Assembly: GCF_000332295.1 (NCBI RefSeq)
Contig: NZ_KB235930.1
Location: forward strand, 2,995,395-3,059,394
Source: Fortiea contorta PCC 7126
Lineage (GTDB): Bacteria > Cyanobacteriota > Cyanobacteriia > Cyanobacteriales > Nostocaceae
Direction: 5' to 3'
Length of the DNA stretch: 64,000 bases
Shown piece by piece: positions 44,970 through 54,697 of the stretch. The notes beneath the pieces were generated by a model. The model had not been told where the DNA came from. It did not search any database and worked only from the letters and a program-made list of their open reading frames with translations. The translations under genes were made by a program, and so were the position numbers. The first letter of the stretch is position 1; each line of letters begins with the position of its first letter.

Positions 44970-46316
44970 ATGAGTAATGTACCCCAGTCAGCCACAGCCT
45001 CTTCTCGTTTGCAGTTACTGGTTTTGAGCAACGGTCATGGAGAGGATATCATCGCTGTCCGCATTTTACAGGAACTGCTGCAACAAGCAAACCCACCAGA
45101 TATCTTTGCTTTACCTTTGGTAGGTGAAGGACACGCTTATCAGCAGTTGCAAATTCCTTTCATTGGAACGACACGTGCAATGCCTTCTGGTGGTTTTGTT
45201 TATATGGATGGACGCCAATTAGCAAACGATGTCCGGGGAGGGTTATTGCAACTTACGGTAAGCCAAATCCAAGCGATGCGTCGTTGGGTAAAATCTCAAA
45301 AAAAATTAGGTAATCGCAGTGCTATTTTAGCTGTCGGAGACATTTTACCACTGTTGTTTGCAACTTTCAGCGGTGCTAACTATGCTTTTGTGGGTACGGC
45401 TAAATCTGAGTATCATGTGCGCGATGAAGTTGGGTTGTTACCGCGCCAAACTAAAGGCGCGTATTGGGAAAACTTTTCTGGTTCAATTTACCATCCTTGG
45501 GAAAGGTGGTTGATGAGTCGTCGTCGTTGTCGAGCGGTATTTCCTAGAGATGCGCTGACAGCAAAAATCTTAAGCCAGTGGAAAATTCCGGTTTTTGATT
45601 TGGGTAATCCGATGATGGATGGTTTAGAGCCAAGCTTTCCTACTTCCAGATTATACACCGCAGATTTCTCTGAAAGTGAGATGATTCGCCCTTTAATTGT
45701 CACCTTGCTTCCTGGTTCGCGCCCACCGGAAGCTTATACAAACTGGGAAATGATCATGGTGGCGATGTCTGCGTTAATGGCTAGTTTTCGGGAGCGGGAT
45801 TCGGTTTTTCTCACTTCGGGGATGTTAGTATTTCTAGGAGCGATCGCTGCGAATTTAGATCAGAATATACTCTGTCAAACCCTCAATCTCCAAGGCTGGC
45901 GACCCCACCCAGAAACGCCGATTCCCTTCCGTGATCCTCAAGCTTTGATATTTAAGCAAAAAAATGCCTATCTGATTTTAACCCAAAATGCCTATAACGA
46001 TTGTCTGCATTTAGCAGATTTAGCGATCGCCATGGCTGGAACCGCAACAGAACAATTTGTCGGTTTGGGGAAACCGGCGATCGCTATCCCCGGTTTAGGG
46101 CCGCAATACACCCCCGCTTTTGCAGAAGCCCAAAGCCGTCTCCTCGGCCCCTCTCTGATTTTGGTAGACCAACCACCAAAGGTCGCTAAGGTAATCCAGT
46201 CTCTCTTCCGCAATCCTGACACACTCCAACTAATTGCTGACAATGGTTTGCAACGCCTGGGTAAACCGGGCGCTGCGAAACGGATTGCAGATTGTTTACG
46301 AGAACAGTTAGGATGA
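44970..46316 (+). CDS. Lipid-A-disaccharide synthase-related protein
   Basis: A 448-residue protein with the GT-B-like fold of the cyanobacterial family named after LpxB (TIGR03492). Segments such as VLSNGHGEDIIAVRIL, DLGNPMMDGLEP, TLLPGSRPPEA and MAGTATEQFVGLGKP are typical. Cyanobacteria do not make classical Kdo-lipid A in the same way, and the reaction of this family is unknown; a nucleotide-sugar-dependent glycosyl transfer is likely. The ATG at 44970 is preceded by a tandem repeat rather than a clear Shine-Dalgarno site. Confidence 0.87.
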   Translation: MSNVPQSATASSRLQLLVLSNGHGEDIIAVRILQELLQQANPPDIFALPLVGEGHAYQQLQIPFIGTTRAMPSGGFVYMDGRQLANDVRGGLLQLTVSQIQAMRRWVKSQKKLGNRSAILAVGDILPLLFATFSGANYAFVGTAKSEYHVRDEVGLLPRQTKGAYWENFSGSIYHPWERWLMSRRRCRAVFPRDALTAKILSQWKIPVFDLGNPMMDGLEPSFPTSRLYTADFSESEMIRPLIVTLLPGSRPPEAYTNWEMIMVAMSALMASFRERDSVFLTSGMLVFLGAIAANLDQNILCQTLNLQGWRPHPETPIPFRDPQALIFKQKNAYLILTQNAYNDCLHLADLAIAMAGTATEQFVGLGKPAIAIPGLGPQYTPAFAEAQSRLLGPSLILVDQPPKVAKVIQSLFRNPDTLQLIADNGLQRLGKPGAAKRIADCLREQLG

Positions 46317-46342
46317 AAATATCACACGTGATCAAAAAAGCT

Positions 46343-46373
46343 TGTAGAGAAGTTGTATTGCCAAGTCTCTACA
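46343..46373. terminator. Inverted repeat between convergent genes
   Basis: TGTAGAGA (46343-46350) pairs with TCTCTACA (46366-46373) in the 65-bp gap between the LpxB-related gene and the response-regulator gene. It is a copy of the dispersed TGTAGAGACG palindrome family and may serve as a bidirectional terminator. Confidence 0.45.
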
Positions 46374-46381
46374 TTCATGCT

Positions 46382-47104
46382 TTAACCAACTAATCCAGAG
46401 CGGAGAGCGCGAACAGCAGCTTGGGTGCGGTCATCAGCGCAGAGCTTGTTCAAGATGTTGCGGACGTGGGTTTTCACTGTACCCACCGTGATGTAGAGTT
46501 TCTCAGCAATTTGACCGTTGCTACAGCCAGCGACAATCAATTCTAAAATTTCTAATTCCCGTTGAGTCAAGGGATAGGTTTCTAAAACTTGTTCATATTC
46601 AGACGCCAAGGCTTCAATTTTGACAGTTTTCGGCTTATCACTTGATTGGGTTTCGCCGGGAAAACCTTGTCGCATCTTACGTAATACCACATTAGCGATC
46701 GCCGGGTCAATCCAAGAGTTACCTGTATAAGTTGCTTGGATCGCTTCTGTTAATTTATTAATACTCGTCTCTTTCATATAATAAGAGTCAGCGCCAGCAG
46801 CAAAAGCCGCTAATACCGCATCCTCAGTATGATCCATCGTCAAAATTAAAATCTTAGTTCCTAACTGCCCACTTTCTGCTTGGTGGCGCTTAAATTTGCG
46901 TGTCAGTTCAATTCCATCCATATCGGGTAAGCCGATATCGACAACAGCAACATCTGGTTTAGCTGTTTCCAGTAGTTTCATCCCCTGAGTTGCGTTAGCT
47001 GCTTCACCAACCACCTTTAATCCGCCGTGCGACTGTAGTGCAGCCCTGAGTCCCATCCGGGTAAGGTCATGATCTTCAATTAAAATAATACTGATTTCAC
47101 TCAT
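46382..47104 (-). CDS. NarL/FixJ-type response regulator
   Basis: About 240 residues from the preferred ATG at 47102-47104 (the frame runs to 47185). The receiver domain has Glu10/Asp11 of the acidic pocket, phospho-acceptor Asp56 (VAVVDIGLPDMDG) and the Lys of YMKETS. The LuxR-type helix-turn-helix (LTQRELEILELIVAGCSNGQIAEKL) fills the C terminus. An insert of about 30 residues separates the two. It is a DNA-binding output protein; the cognate kinase is probably among the histidine kinases encoded to the right, although no partner is proven. Divergent from the PAS kinase with about 350 bp between starts. Confidence 0.9.
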   Translation of the reverse strand: MSEISIILIEDHDLTRMGLRAALQSHGGLKVVGEAANATQGMKLLETAKPDVAVVDIGLPDMDGIELTRKFKRHQAESGQLGTKILILTMDHTEDAVLAAFAAGADSYYMKETSINKLTEAIQATYTGNSWIDPAIANVVLRKMRQGFPGETQSSDKPKTVKIEALASEYEQVLETYPLTQRELEILELIVAGCSNGQIAEKLYITVGTVKTHVRNILNKLCADDRTQAAVRALRSGLVG

Positions 47105-47455
47105 AGCTACACTCGCTCTACTTCCGATTGCATCTTTCAAACTATGACCTTCCATAACCGCTCTACTGCTTTTCCCAACCCTCAAGATAGAGGATATTAT
47201 GTAAATCTTGCATCCACCAATAGAGATAGTAAAACGGCTTTTTTCTAGGCTAGACGGCTAAAAATATCTAGCTGTAGGTATATAGATATCTTAACCAAAA
47301 AAATGAAATATTGAGACGAACTCTAACTTACGCCTGATACCAATTCCCCATTAAGATGCAGCCAGTTATTTTGACACCTAGCCAATCGTCCCCAAAAGAC
47401 CTCCGCGTACCTCCGCGCACCTTTGCGTTTCCAAATTAAAAACCATCTCAAAGTC

Positions 47456-49804
47456 ATGGACAAACTAGCGCCAACTGCAGCAAATAAAATAGCATGTAAC
47501 ACCTCAAAACAAGCATTTGAATTCATGGGGGTGTTACAGCTTGATGGATTGCTGATAGAAATCAATCAAGCGGCGTTAGATTTCGGTGGATTAACAAGAG
47601 AGAAAGTTATTAATCGTCCTTGTTGGGAAGCTAATTGGTGGAGAAATTCACCAGAAAATCAAACTAAATTAAGAAGTGCGATCGCTCAAGCAGCAACGGG
47701 AAAATCGGTGCTATTTCCCATAAATATTTTAGATGCTAACCATGATAGTGTGACCGTCAATCTTGAGATTCGTCCCCTCAAAAATCAATCTGAACAAATT
47801 ACGTTATTAATTTTGCAAAGTCAGATATTAACTAACGCCATTTCTTCCCCCACAACATCTTCCTTATCTCCTTTACAGTCAGTAAAAAATCTGAGCAATT
47901 TATATGCTGATTTGGTTGATAGTTTACCAGTGGGTTTAAATGTTTGGCATTTAGAAGATCCAGATAACATTTATTCATTGCGGTTGGTGAGTACGAACGC
48001 GGTAGCTAGTAGCTTAACGGGGGTATCTTCTTCAAGTTATTTGGGCAAATACGTTACAGACTGCTATCCTAGCGAACTGATACAATCAGCTAACTTGCAA
48101 CTATACGCACAAGTAGCCTTAGGCGATTCGCCAGAACAGACTCAAGAAATTTACTATAGCGATCGCCATAATCCTTGTAGCTGTTTCAGCCTCAAAGTCT
48201 TCCCCTTACCGCACTGCTGTGTAGGAGTGCTATTAGAGGATATAACTCAGCAAAAATACGCACAACAAGCTCTCAAAGCTAGTGAACATCATTACGCCAC
48301 CCTCACGAAAATGTCCCCTGTGGGCATTTTTCGCACAGACACAGCAGGAAATTGTCTTTATGTCAACGACCGTTGGACTCAAATTACTGGACTCACCGCT
48401 GTTGACGCCCTTAATCAAGGTTGGCGCCAAGCGGTTCACCCCGAAGACCTAGAACAGCTAGATTTAGAAGTAGAACGCATCCTCGCAGACAAACTACCAT
48501 TCACTGGAGAACTGCGTTTTCTTCACCCCAGTGGTAAAATATCTTGGGTGTATTCCAGTGCTGTGGTGGAAACTGATGTCAATGATCAAGCGATCGGCTA
48601 CATCGGTACGGTCATGGAAATCACCGAACGCAAGCAAGCAGAGCAAGCTTCCCAAGAAAGCGAAGAAAGATTCCGGGCTACCTTTGAGCAAGCTGCAGTG
48701 GGTATCGCCCATGTGGGAATTGATGGTCGCTGGTTGCGAGTCAATCAGAAACTATGTGAAATTGTCGGTTACACCAGACAAGAATTATTACATCTTACCT
48801 TCCAGGAAATTACCTATCCTGACGATCTACAAACCGATCTCAATTATATGCGTCAGCTTTTGGCGGGTGAAATCGAAACCTATTCCATGGAAAAACGCTA
48901 CATCTGCAAAGATAATTTACCTTGCTGGATTAACTTGACGGTATCACTGGTGCGGGAAAATGGTGAGACAGCCATCAGCAACACTATTCGCCATCAACCA
49001 AAATACTTTATTGCTGTCATTGAAGATATCAGCGATCGCAAACTTGCAGAATTAACTCTCCAGCAACGAGCCGAAGAATTAACACGAGTCAACAATATTT
49101 TAGCGCAAACCACCACAATCTTACAAAAACGTAATCAAGAATTAGACCAATTTGCTTACGTGGCTTCCCACGATTTGAAAGCACCTTTACGAGCGATCGC
49201 AAATCTTTCAGAATGGTTAGAAGAAGACCTCGGCGACCAACTCCCCGCTGAAAATCAACACCAGATGCGTTTACTGCGGGGACGAGTCCAACGCATGGAA
49301 GCATTAATTAACGGCTTACTTGAATATTCCCGCATTGGGCGCACCCACGCCGAGCAATCTGTGGTGGATGTGGAGACTTTACTACAGGAAGTGATCGACT
49401 CCTTAGAACCACCACCAACATTTATCATTGATGTCGCTTCCGAAATGCCGATTTTCAGAACCAAACATTTACTATTACAACAAATATTCGCCAACTTAAT
49501 TAGCAACGCCATCAAACACAACCCACGAGTTGATGGCCATGTGCAAATTTCCGTCAAAGACCAGGGGAGATGGTACGAATTCGCCGTGGCTGACAACGGC
49601 CCCGGTATTTCCCCTGAATACCAAGATAAAATCTTTGTAATCTTTCAGACCCTAGAATCCCGCGATCATAAAGAGAACACTGGGATTGGTCTGGCGATCG
49701 TCAAAAAAATAGTTGAAACAGAAGGAGGAAATATCACTTTAACATCCAGCTTAGGTAAAGGCAGCACTTTTCGTTTTACCTGGACTAAGCATCAAAATGA
49801 GTAA
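47456..49804 (+). CDS. Multi-PAS sensor histidine kinase
   Basis: About 782 residues (frame opens with TTG at 47423; ATG at 47456 preferred). There are at least four PAS-type modules: an N-terminal one (LLIEINQAALDFGG), a second around residue 150-260, and two PAS-PAC units (VGIFRTDTAGNCLYVNDRW and VGIAHVGIDGRWLRVNQKL, each with a GYIGTVMEITERK- or EDISDRK-type PAC). The C-terminal histidine kinase has YVASHDLKAPLR with the phospho-His near residue 572, then NAIKHN, DNGPGIS and GIGLAIVKKI. No membrane helix is seen, so it is a soluble sensor; the signal is unknown. Confidence 0.93.
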   Translation: MDKLAPTAANKIACNTSKQAFEFMGVLQLDGLLIEINQAALDFGGLTREKVINRPCWEANWWRNSPENQTKLRSAIAQAATGKSVLFPINILDANHDSVTVNLEIRPLKNQSEQITLLILQSQILTNAISSPTTSSLSPLQSVKNLSNLYADLVDSLPVGLNVWHLEDPDNIYSLRLVSTNAVASSLTGVSSSSYLGKYVTDCYPSELIQSANLQLYAQVALGDSPEQTQEIYYSDRHNPCSCFSLKVFPLPHCCVGVLLEDITQQKYAQQALKASEHHYATLTKMSPVGIFRTDTAGNCLYVNDRWTQITGLTAVDALNQGWRQAVHPEDLEQLDLEVERILADKLPFTGELRFLHPSGKISWVYSSAVVETDVNDQAIGYIGTVMEITERKQAEQASQESEERFRATFEQAAVGIAHVGIDGRWLRVNQKLCEIVGYTRQELLHLTFQEITYPDDLQTDLNYMRQLLAGEIETYSMEKRYICKDNLPCWINLTVSLVRENGETAISNTIRHQPKYFIAVIEDISDRKLAELTLQQRAEELTRVNNILAQTTTILQKRNQELDQFAYVASHDLKAPLRAIANLSEWLEEDLGDQLPAENQHQMRLLRGRVQRMEALINGLLEYSRIGRTHAEQSVVDVETLLQEVIDSLEPPPTFIIDVASEMPIFRTKHLLLQQIFANLISNAIKHNPRVDGHVQISVKDQGRWYEFAVADNGPGISPEYQDKIFVIFQTLESRDHKENTGIGLAIVKKIVETEGGNITLTSSLGKGSTFRFTWTKHQNE

Positions 49805-50195
49805 ATTTGCTCAAGCTTACGGTACAAAATGTTTATGAGCAACTCTCACCAATGGCTGAGGACGGCGGCTTATCTGCTGATTTACAATTGATTTACAGGC
49901 GGTAAGTATTTTATTTTACTGTAGATTAAAACTCTCTGCTTTGGCAGATCATCCAGCATCAGGTGTCATTTTCGCAAATGTTAATCATAACTAAAGGCAT
50001 GGAATCATCAAAAATGAGCCATTAGCCTTTAACCACCGCCTTGATTTTTTTACCCTAGTCAATCTAGCAAATTGAAGCTAAAACAGATTAGCGGTTGATG
50101 TTTTTAACGCTAAGGGGTCAGTTGTTTTGTAGTCAGGACTTTAGTCCTAAAATTTTCACCGCTAAAGTGTTTAGTACCAGATTACCTATAGGGGA
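49805..50195. other. Intergenic region with dispersed repeat
   Basis: 391 bp without a gene. A copy of the GTAGTCAGGACTTTAG repeat family is at about 50129-50172; it holds the palindrome AGGACTTTAGTCCT, and a related CTAAAGTG piece follows. The promoter of the Rcp1-like gene should lie here but no clear boxes stand out. Confidence 0.55.
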
Positions 50196-50627
50196 ATGGC
50201 GCAAAAAGTGATTAACATACTATTAGTGGAGGACGACGAAGTTGATATTATGAATGTCAAACGGGCATTCAAAAAAGTTAACATTACCAATCCAATTTAT
50301 GTAGCCAACAACGGGGTAGAAGCTTTAACAATGCTTCGTGGCGAGGATAATCAACCGCCTTTATTTCCTCCCGAACGTCGTCTAATTTTACTAGATTTAA
50401 ACATGCCGAAAATGGGTGGAATTGAATTTCTGCAAGAAATTCGTTCAGACTCCCAATTGCGAACTACACCAGTGGTGGTGATGACGACTTCCAACCAAGA
50501 TCAAGACCGAGTAGAAGCCTATAACTTAAACGTCGCTGGTTATATACTCAAACCTGTCACCTTCGCTAGTTTTGTGGAAATGATGGCAGCACTCAATAGA
50601 TACTGGGTATTGTGTGAACTACCCTAA
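50196..50627 (+). CDS. Rcp1-type single-domain response regulator
   Basis: A 143-residue receiver-only protein. Acidic pocket VEDDEVD, phospho-acceptor Asp67 (LILLDLNMPKMGG) and the conserved Lys in ILKPVTF place it with the Rcp1/CheY-like regulators that often serve phytochrome-type kinases in cyanobacteria. No DNA-binding domain. It is followed, after 130 bp, by the hybrid kinase gene, and the order sensor kinase, Rcp1-like regulator, hybrid kinases suggests one phosphorelay. Confidence 0.93.
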   Translation: MAQKVINILLVEDDEVDIMNVKRAFKKVNITNPIYVANNGVEALTMLRGEDNQPPLFPPERRLILLDLNMPKMGGIEFLQEIRSDSQLRTTPVVVMTTSNQDQDRVEAYNLNVAGYILKPVTFASFVEMMAALNRYWVLCELP

Positions 50628-50757
50628 TCTTGTATTATCACTCTCATAAAGCAATCACTAAAGCCAAATTCTCAAACCTTGAATTAACCCCTAGTTATTC
50701 GCTACCAACCTTCAATGTTACACATCAACCTGTATTTGACAGCGAAGATAAAAGCCG

Positions 50758-52092
50758 ATGGAAGAGACGCTGAAAATTTTGGTTGTAGACGACGATGAAG
50801 TCGATCGCATGACAGTCCGTCGCGCCTTAACTAAGGCGAGTATCAAAATGGAATTGTCAGAAGCAAAAGACGGCCAGAGTGCTATTTTTGCTCTCACAAA
50901 TCATGAATATGATTGCGTTTTCCTCGACTATCGCTTACCAGACCAGGATGGTTTGTCTCTGATTAATCAAATACAAGTTGCAGAAATCAAAGTTCCTTTA
51001 GTAGTCCTCACAGGTCAAGGAGATGAACAAATCGCTGTAGAATTAATGAAAGCTGGGGCTACAGATTATCTTACTAAATCAAGAATATCTTCAGAAACAT
51101 TGGCACGAATTTTACGAAATGCGGTAAGAGTACATCGTGCAGAAATGCAAATAGCCATAGCCAACCAGCAAATTAGAGAAAATCATGAATTACTAATTCG
51201 CAAAAACCAAGAATTAGAAAAACAAAGACAGCAAATTCAACTACAAAATTTAAAGCTATTAGAAGCATCAAGATTAAAATCGCAATTCTTAGGCACAATG
51301 TCCCACGAGTTAAGGACGCCGATGAATGCGATTATTGGTTTTTCACAAATTTTGTTACGTCCTAAATTCGGTCAACTTACCCATCAGCAAACAGATATGG
51401 TTGAACGGATATTTAATAACGGAAAGCACTTGCTGATGTTGTTAAATGAAGTTCTCGATTTTTCTAAATTAGAAGCAGGACGGTTAGAGTTAAAACCAGA
51501 ATTATTTGAATTACCAAAAATAATTAATAGTACTGTCGCCGAAATGCGTCCTTTATTTGAAAACAAAAAATTATCTTTAATAGTACAGGTAGATTTAGCC
51601 AATCCGGTAATATTTAATGATTCAGTACGTGTGCGACAAATTTTAGTTAATCTCCTGTCCAACGCCAATAAATTTACAGAAGCTGGTGAAGTTTGGGTAG
51701 AGGTCAATGAAATTCCTGGTAATCGGATAGCAATCGCCGTTCGAGATACAGGTATTGGTATCGCTCCCCAAGATTTTCAACATATTTTTGAAGCTTTCCG
51801 ACAAGTCGATCAAAGTATCACCCGCAAATATCCGGGTACAGGACTTGGTTTAGCAATTATTGATTCCTTAGTACGCATGATGGGTGGCAAAATAATTCTA
51901 GAAAGTCAATTGGAGGTCGGTTCTATGTTTAGAATTGAATTGCCACGCCAAGTAACATCAGCCACCACAACAGGTAACAATCCAGCTTTATACTTGGGTA
52001 GCGATGAAATTCAATGTTCAACACAGAACCCTCATCACCCCTACAATCAATTCAGTAAAGCATCAATGGGATCTCCCCATTTCAAACCATAA
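50758..52092 (+). CDS. Hybrid REC-histidine kinase
   Basis: A 444-residue protein. An N-terminal receiver (Asp57 in VFLDYRLPDQDG) is followed by a coiled coil (residues 125-170), HisKA with His183 (TMSHELRTPMNAIIGF), and HATPase with NLLSNANKFT, DTGIGIAPQDF and GTGLGLAIIDSLV. The C-terminal 40 residues are unstructured. Having the receiver first means the kinase is probably gated by an upstream phosphodonor such as the multi-PAS kinase. It lies 27 bp before the next hybrid kinase gene, with which it likely forms an operon. Confidence 0.94.
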   Translation: MEETLKILVVDDDEVDRMTVRRALTKASIKMELSEAKDGQSAIFALTNHEYDCVFLDYRLPDQDGLSLINQIQVAEIKVPLVVLTGQGDEQIAVELMKAGATDYLTKSRISSETLARILRNAVRVHRAEMQIAIANQQIRENHELLIRKNQELEKQRQQIQLQNLKLLEASRLKSQFLGTMSHELRTPMNAIIGFSQILLRPKFGQLTHQQTDMVERIFNNGKHLLMLLNEVLDFSKLEAGRLELKPELFELPKIINSTVAEMRPLFENKKLSLIVQVDLANPVIFNDSVRVRQILVNLLSNANKFTEAGEVWVEVNEIPGNRIAIAVRDTGIGIAPQDFQHIFEAFRQVDQSITRKYPGTGLGLAIIDSLVRMMGGKIILESQLEVGSMFRIELPRQVTSATTTGNNPALYLGSDEIQCSTQNPHHPYNQFSKASMGSPHFKP

Positions 52093-52119
52093 AATTCACC
52101 TCCAAAAAGTTGATAAATC

Positions 52120-53247
52120 ATGTCTGTTGTAGAAAGTTCCAAAATTGATCGTATTCTCGCTGTCGATGACACTAAAGACAATCTTATTTTGGTACAAACA
52201 ATTCTAGAGAGTGAGGGATATCAAGTTGATTTAGTGGAAAATGGCATAGCAGCTTTAGAGTACGTTGCTCAAGCCCCACCTGACCTCATACTGCTAGACG
52301 TGATGATGCCCGGTATGGATGGATATGAAGTCACACGCCGTATACGTAATAATCCGGAAATTAAAAGCTATATTCCTATTTTATTAATCACCGCTTTCCA
52401 TGAATCAAGCGTAGTCGAAGGTTTAGATGCAGAAGCTGACGACTTCATCCGCAAACCATTTGATACCGATGAATTAACCGCCAGAGTGCGATCGCTCCTC
52501 CGCCTCAAACACAGTCTCGATGAACAACAAAAAATGGCTCGCCAGCGCGAAGACTTTGTATCGCGCCTCACTCACGATTTGCGAACCCCCCTAGTCGCAG
52601 CCGATAGAATGCTGACTTTGTTTCTCGAAGAAACCTTCTGCAAAATTTCCCCAGAAATGAAACAAGCTATCAGCGTCATGATTCGCAGTAACCAAAATTT
52701 GACACAGATGGTCAACACCCTCCTAGAAGTATCTCGCTTCGAGGCGGGTAAAAAAACCCTCAACTGGGAAAGTAGTAACCTCAAAGAAATCGCCCAAGAG
52801 GTGGTCAGCGAGTTATCTCCCCTAGCTAGTGAAAAACACCTCAGTGTTAAATTAGACACTCACCAATTAGACGAACTCGGTGAAACAGCCGGCGTCGTTA
52901 TGGGCGATCCCCTAGAATTTCGCCGAGTTATCAGCAATTTACTCGGTAACGCCATCAAATTTACAGATACAGGCGGTATAGAAATTCGCATTCGTGAACA
53001 ATCAGCCAATCCTTCAGGCCCAGATTGGGTAATTATTGAAGTCGAAGACACAGGATATGGTATTGCTCCTGAAGACCAAGCAACTATCTTCGAGCGATTC
53101 CGTCAAGGAAAAAACAAGCGTTCCGGTAGCGGCTTAGGACTGCACCTATCCCACCGGATTGTCGAAGCTCACAACGGTAAAATTGAACTCAAATCAGAAG
53201 TCGGTCGAGGTAGCGTGTTTACAGTCAGATTACCAAAACAAGCTTAG
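52120..53247 (+). CDS. Hybrid REC-histidine kinase, second
   Basis: A 375-residue protein with the same REC-HisKA-HATPase order as its neighbour but little closer similarity. Receiver Asp60 (LILLDVMMPGMDG), HisKA His152 (SRLTHDLRTPLVA), N-box NLLGNAIKFT, G1-box DTGYGIAPED and G2-box GSGLGLHLSHRIV are all intact. It is the last gene of the plus-strand signalling group and converges with the receiver gene at 53291. Confidence 0.94.
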   Translation: MSVVESSKIDRILAVDDTKDNLILVQTILESEGYQVDLVENGIAALEYVAQAPPDLILLDVMMPGMDGYEVTRRIRNNPEIKSYIPILLITAFHESSVVEGLDAEADDFIRKPFDTDELTARVRSLLRLKHSLDEQQKMARQREDFVSRLTHDLRTPLVAADRMLTLFLEETFCKISPEMKQAISVMIRSNQNLTQMVNTLLEVSRFEAGKKTLNWESSNLKEIAQEVVSELSPLASEKHLSVKLDTHQLDELGETAGVVMGDPLEFRRVISNLLGNAIKFTDTGGIEIRIREQSANPSGPDWVIIEVEDTGYGIAPEDQATIFERFRQGKNKRSGSGLGLHLSHRIVEAHNGKIELKSEVGRGSVFTVRLPKQA

Positions 53248-53290
53248 TTGGGAATAAAGATAGCCAGATGCAGAAAACTACACAATTAAC

Positions 53291-53725
53291 TTATTCTTGA
53301 CACATCTCAAAAACAGAGCGAGGCTTGAGTTTACTGCTCAGTAACCGACGAATTACATCTTCCAGATCCTCAATCATATAGGGTTTGCTAATATAATCAT
53401 TAAAACCCGCTTTGATAATGCGTTCTCGATCTTCCCTACTCGCTAAAGCTGTCACAGCTAACACCGGGATATCAGCAGTTAGCGCTTCCTGCTTCAAACG
53501 TCGCACCACCTCAATTCCGTTGAGACTTGGCAACAAAATATCCAACATAATTAAATCCGGGTGATATTCCTTAGCCACTAGCACCGTCGTCGTACTGTCT
53601 GCTTGACAAATAAATCTACAGCCTAGCGACTCCAGCGCATAACTAATCAGCAATAGACTGTCATCATGATCCTCTACTACTAAAATTAGCGGCTGTTGAG
53701 AGCCGTACTTTGTTTCATTACTCAT
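53291..53725 (-). CDS. Single-domain response regulator
   Basis: About 144 residues from the ATG at 53723-53725 (frame to 53746). CheY-like receiver with VVEDHDDS in the acidic pocket, phospho-acceptor in LIMLDILLPSLNG and Lys in YISKPYM; no output domain. It is convergent with the second hybrid kinase gene, 43 bp apart. It may be the terminal receiver of the same relay, but its opposite strand argues for separate control. Confidence 0.9.
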   Translation of the reverse strand: MSNETKYGSQQPLILVVEDHDDSLLLISYALESLGCRFICQADSTTTVLVAKEYHPDLIMLDILLPSLNGIEVVRRLKQEALTADIPVLAVTALASREDRERIIKAGFNDYISKPYMIEDLEDVIRRLLSSKLKPRSVFEMCQE

Positions 53726-53746
53726 GAATGAATGTGTCAAATACAT

Positions 53747-54697
53747 CTCTTCTCCAGAAGATTTAATTACGATTTATCGTCTTGAGGGAAAAACAGACGA
53801 GGTATTTGCATTGAGATTGTTAGCGAATAGCGCCTATTCAGGATTGACTACAAAAATTTTCAGGATGTAGACACCTGTAAAGTGGCTTGCCTGTCTTTTC
53901 AGGATAAAAAGAATCTGTACATATGCCAACCCTAGCGCGTAGAAAATATGAGTTTTTCTCAGTCAAAGCCGAATCTCGGAATCCATAAGAGAATTTCCGG
54001 CTAGCCCAAAACAAGCTGCTTTACGTCCATATATTTCATACTTCAGCCCTTTTTCGACTCCTTTGGCTTTCATTGAGTTGATCACGACTACGCACACAAC
54101 ATGCCTTGATGGTAGAAAGCTTGCACCTGATAGCTTCAGCAGACACCCCTCGATTATAAGCAAAATTACAGATTTTTTTTCCTCGAACTTTAAAATAACT
54201 TTATATATGAATAGTTTATAAGTAATTTTTTAGCATATGGTGTACGCAAAATCTTGGGATTTTATCTTGACACTTTTTGTAGTATCAAAGTATTATGTAA
54301 GTAATCAATTTTCTCCTCACTTCATAGTGGTACACAATTATTCATTGTTTAACTATAAAATTACGCAAAATTACTTATACGGTTACTGACTTCAATGTGG
54401 CAGCCTCACAAATAACAATACTCTGGCAAACAACAAATAAGTAGACTATATTACGGAAAAACTTTCAGCCAATCTCTTTAATTACAGACTTGGGTAAAAC
54501 AAAGTACCATCTTGAACATCAAAAGCGATCGCACTGACACCTAGCTCAATCTTGTTGTCAGCTTCATCCTTTATCCTTCATCCTTCATACTTCATACTTC
54601 ATACTTCATACTTCATCCTAGCCTGCGGCAAGCCGCCTTACAGGCGTCTACATCCTTCAGAATACAATAACTCAACCACCGCCACAGCACCAAAAAT
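53747..54697. other. Long intergenic region, no supported gene
   Basis: About 950 bp, AT-rich, with no frame I can support (a 66-codon leftward frame at 53963-54163 has no recognisable features). It holds a HIP1 site near 54524, a heptamer tandem repeat CTTCATA (about 54563-54614) and a copy of the CCTAGCCTGCGGCAAG ... GCGTCTACATCC repeat (54617-54658). It separates the signalling block from the AAA+/CRISPR region. Confidence 0.6.
54563..54614 (+). repeat. STRR heptamer block (CTTCATA)
   Basis: About seven 7-bp units (CTTCATC, then CTTCATA several times), the reverse complement of the TATGAAG units at 24524-24597. It lies about 85 bp upstream of the AAA+ ATPase gene. Confidence 0.75.

Noticed and set aside
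53963-54163. 66-residue leftward frame in the long intergenic region
   Set aside because: No recognisable motif or ribosome binding site; it contains repeat-like sequence.
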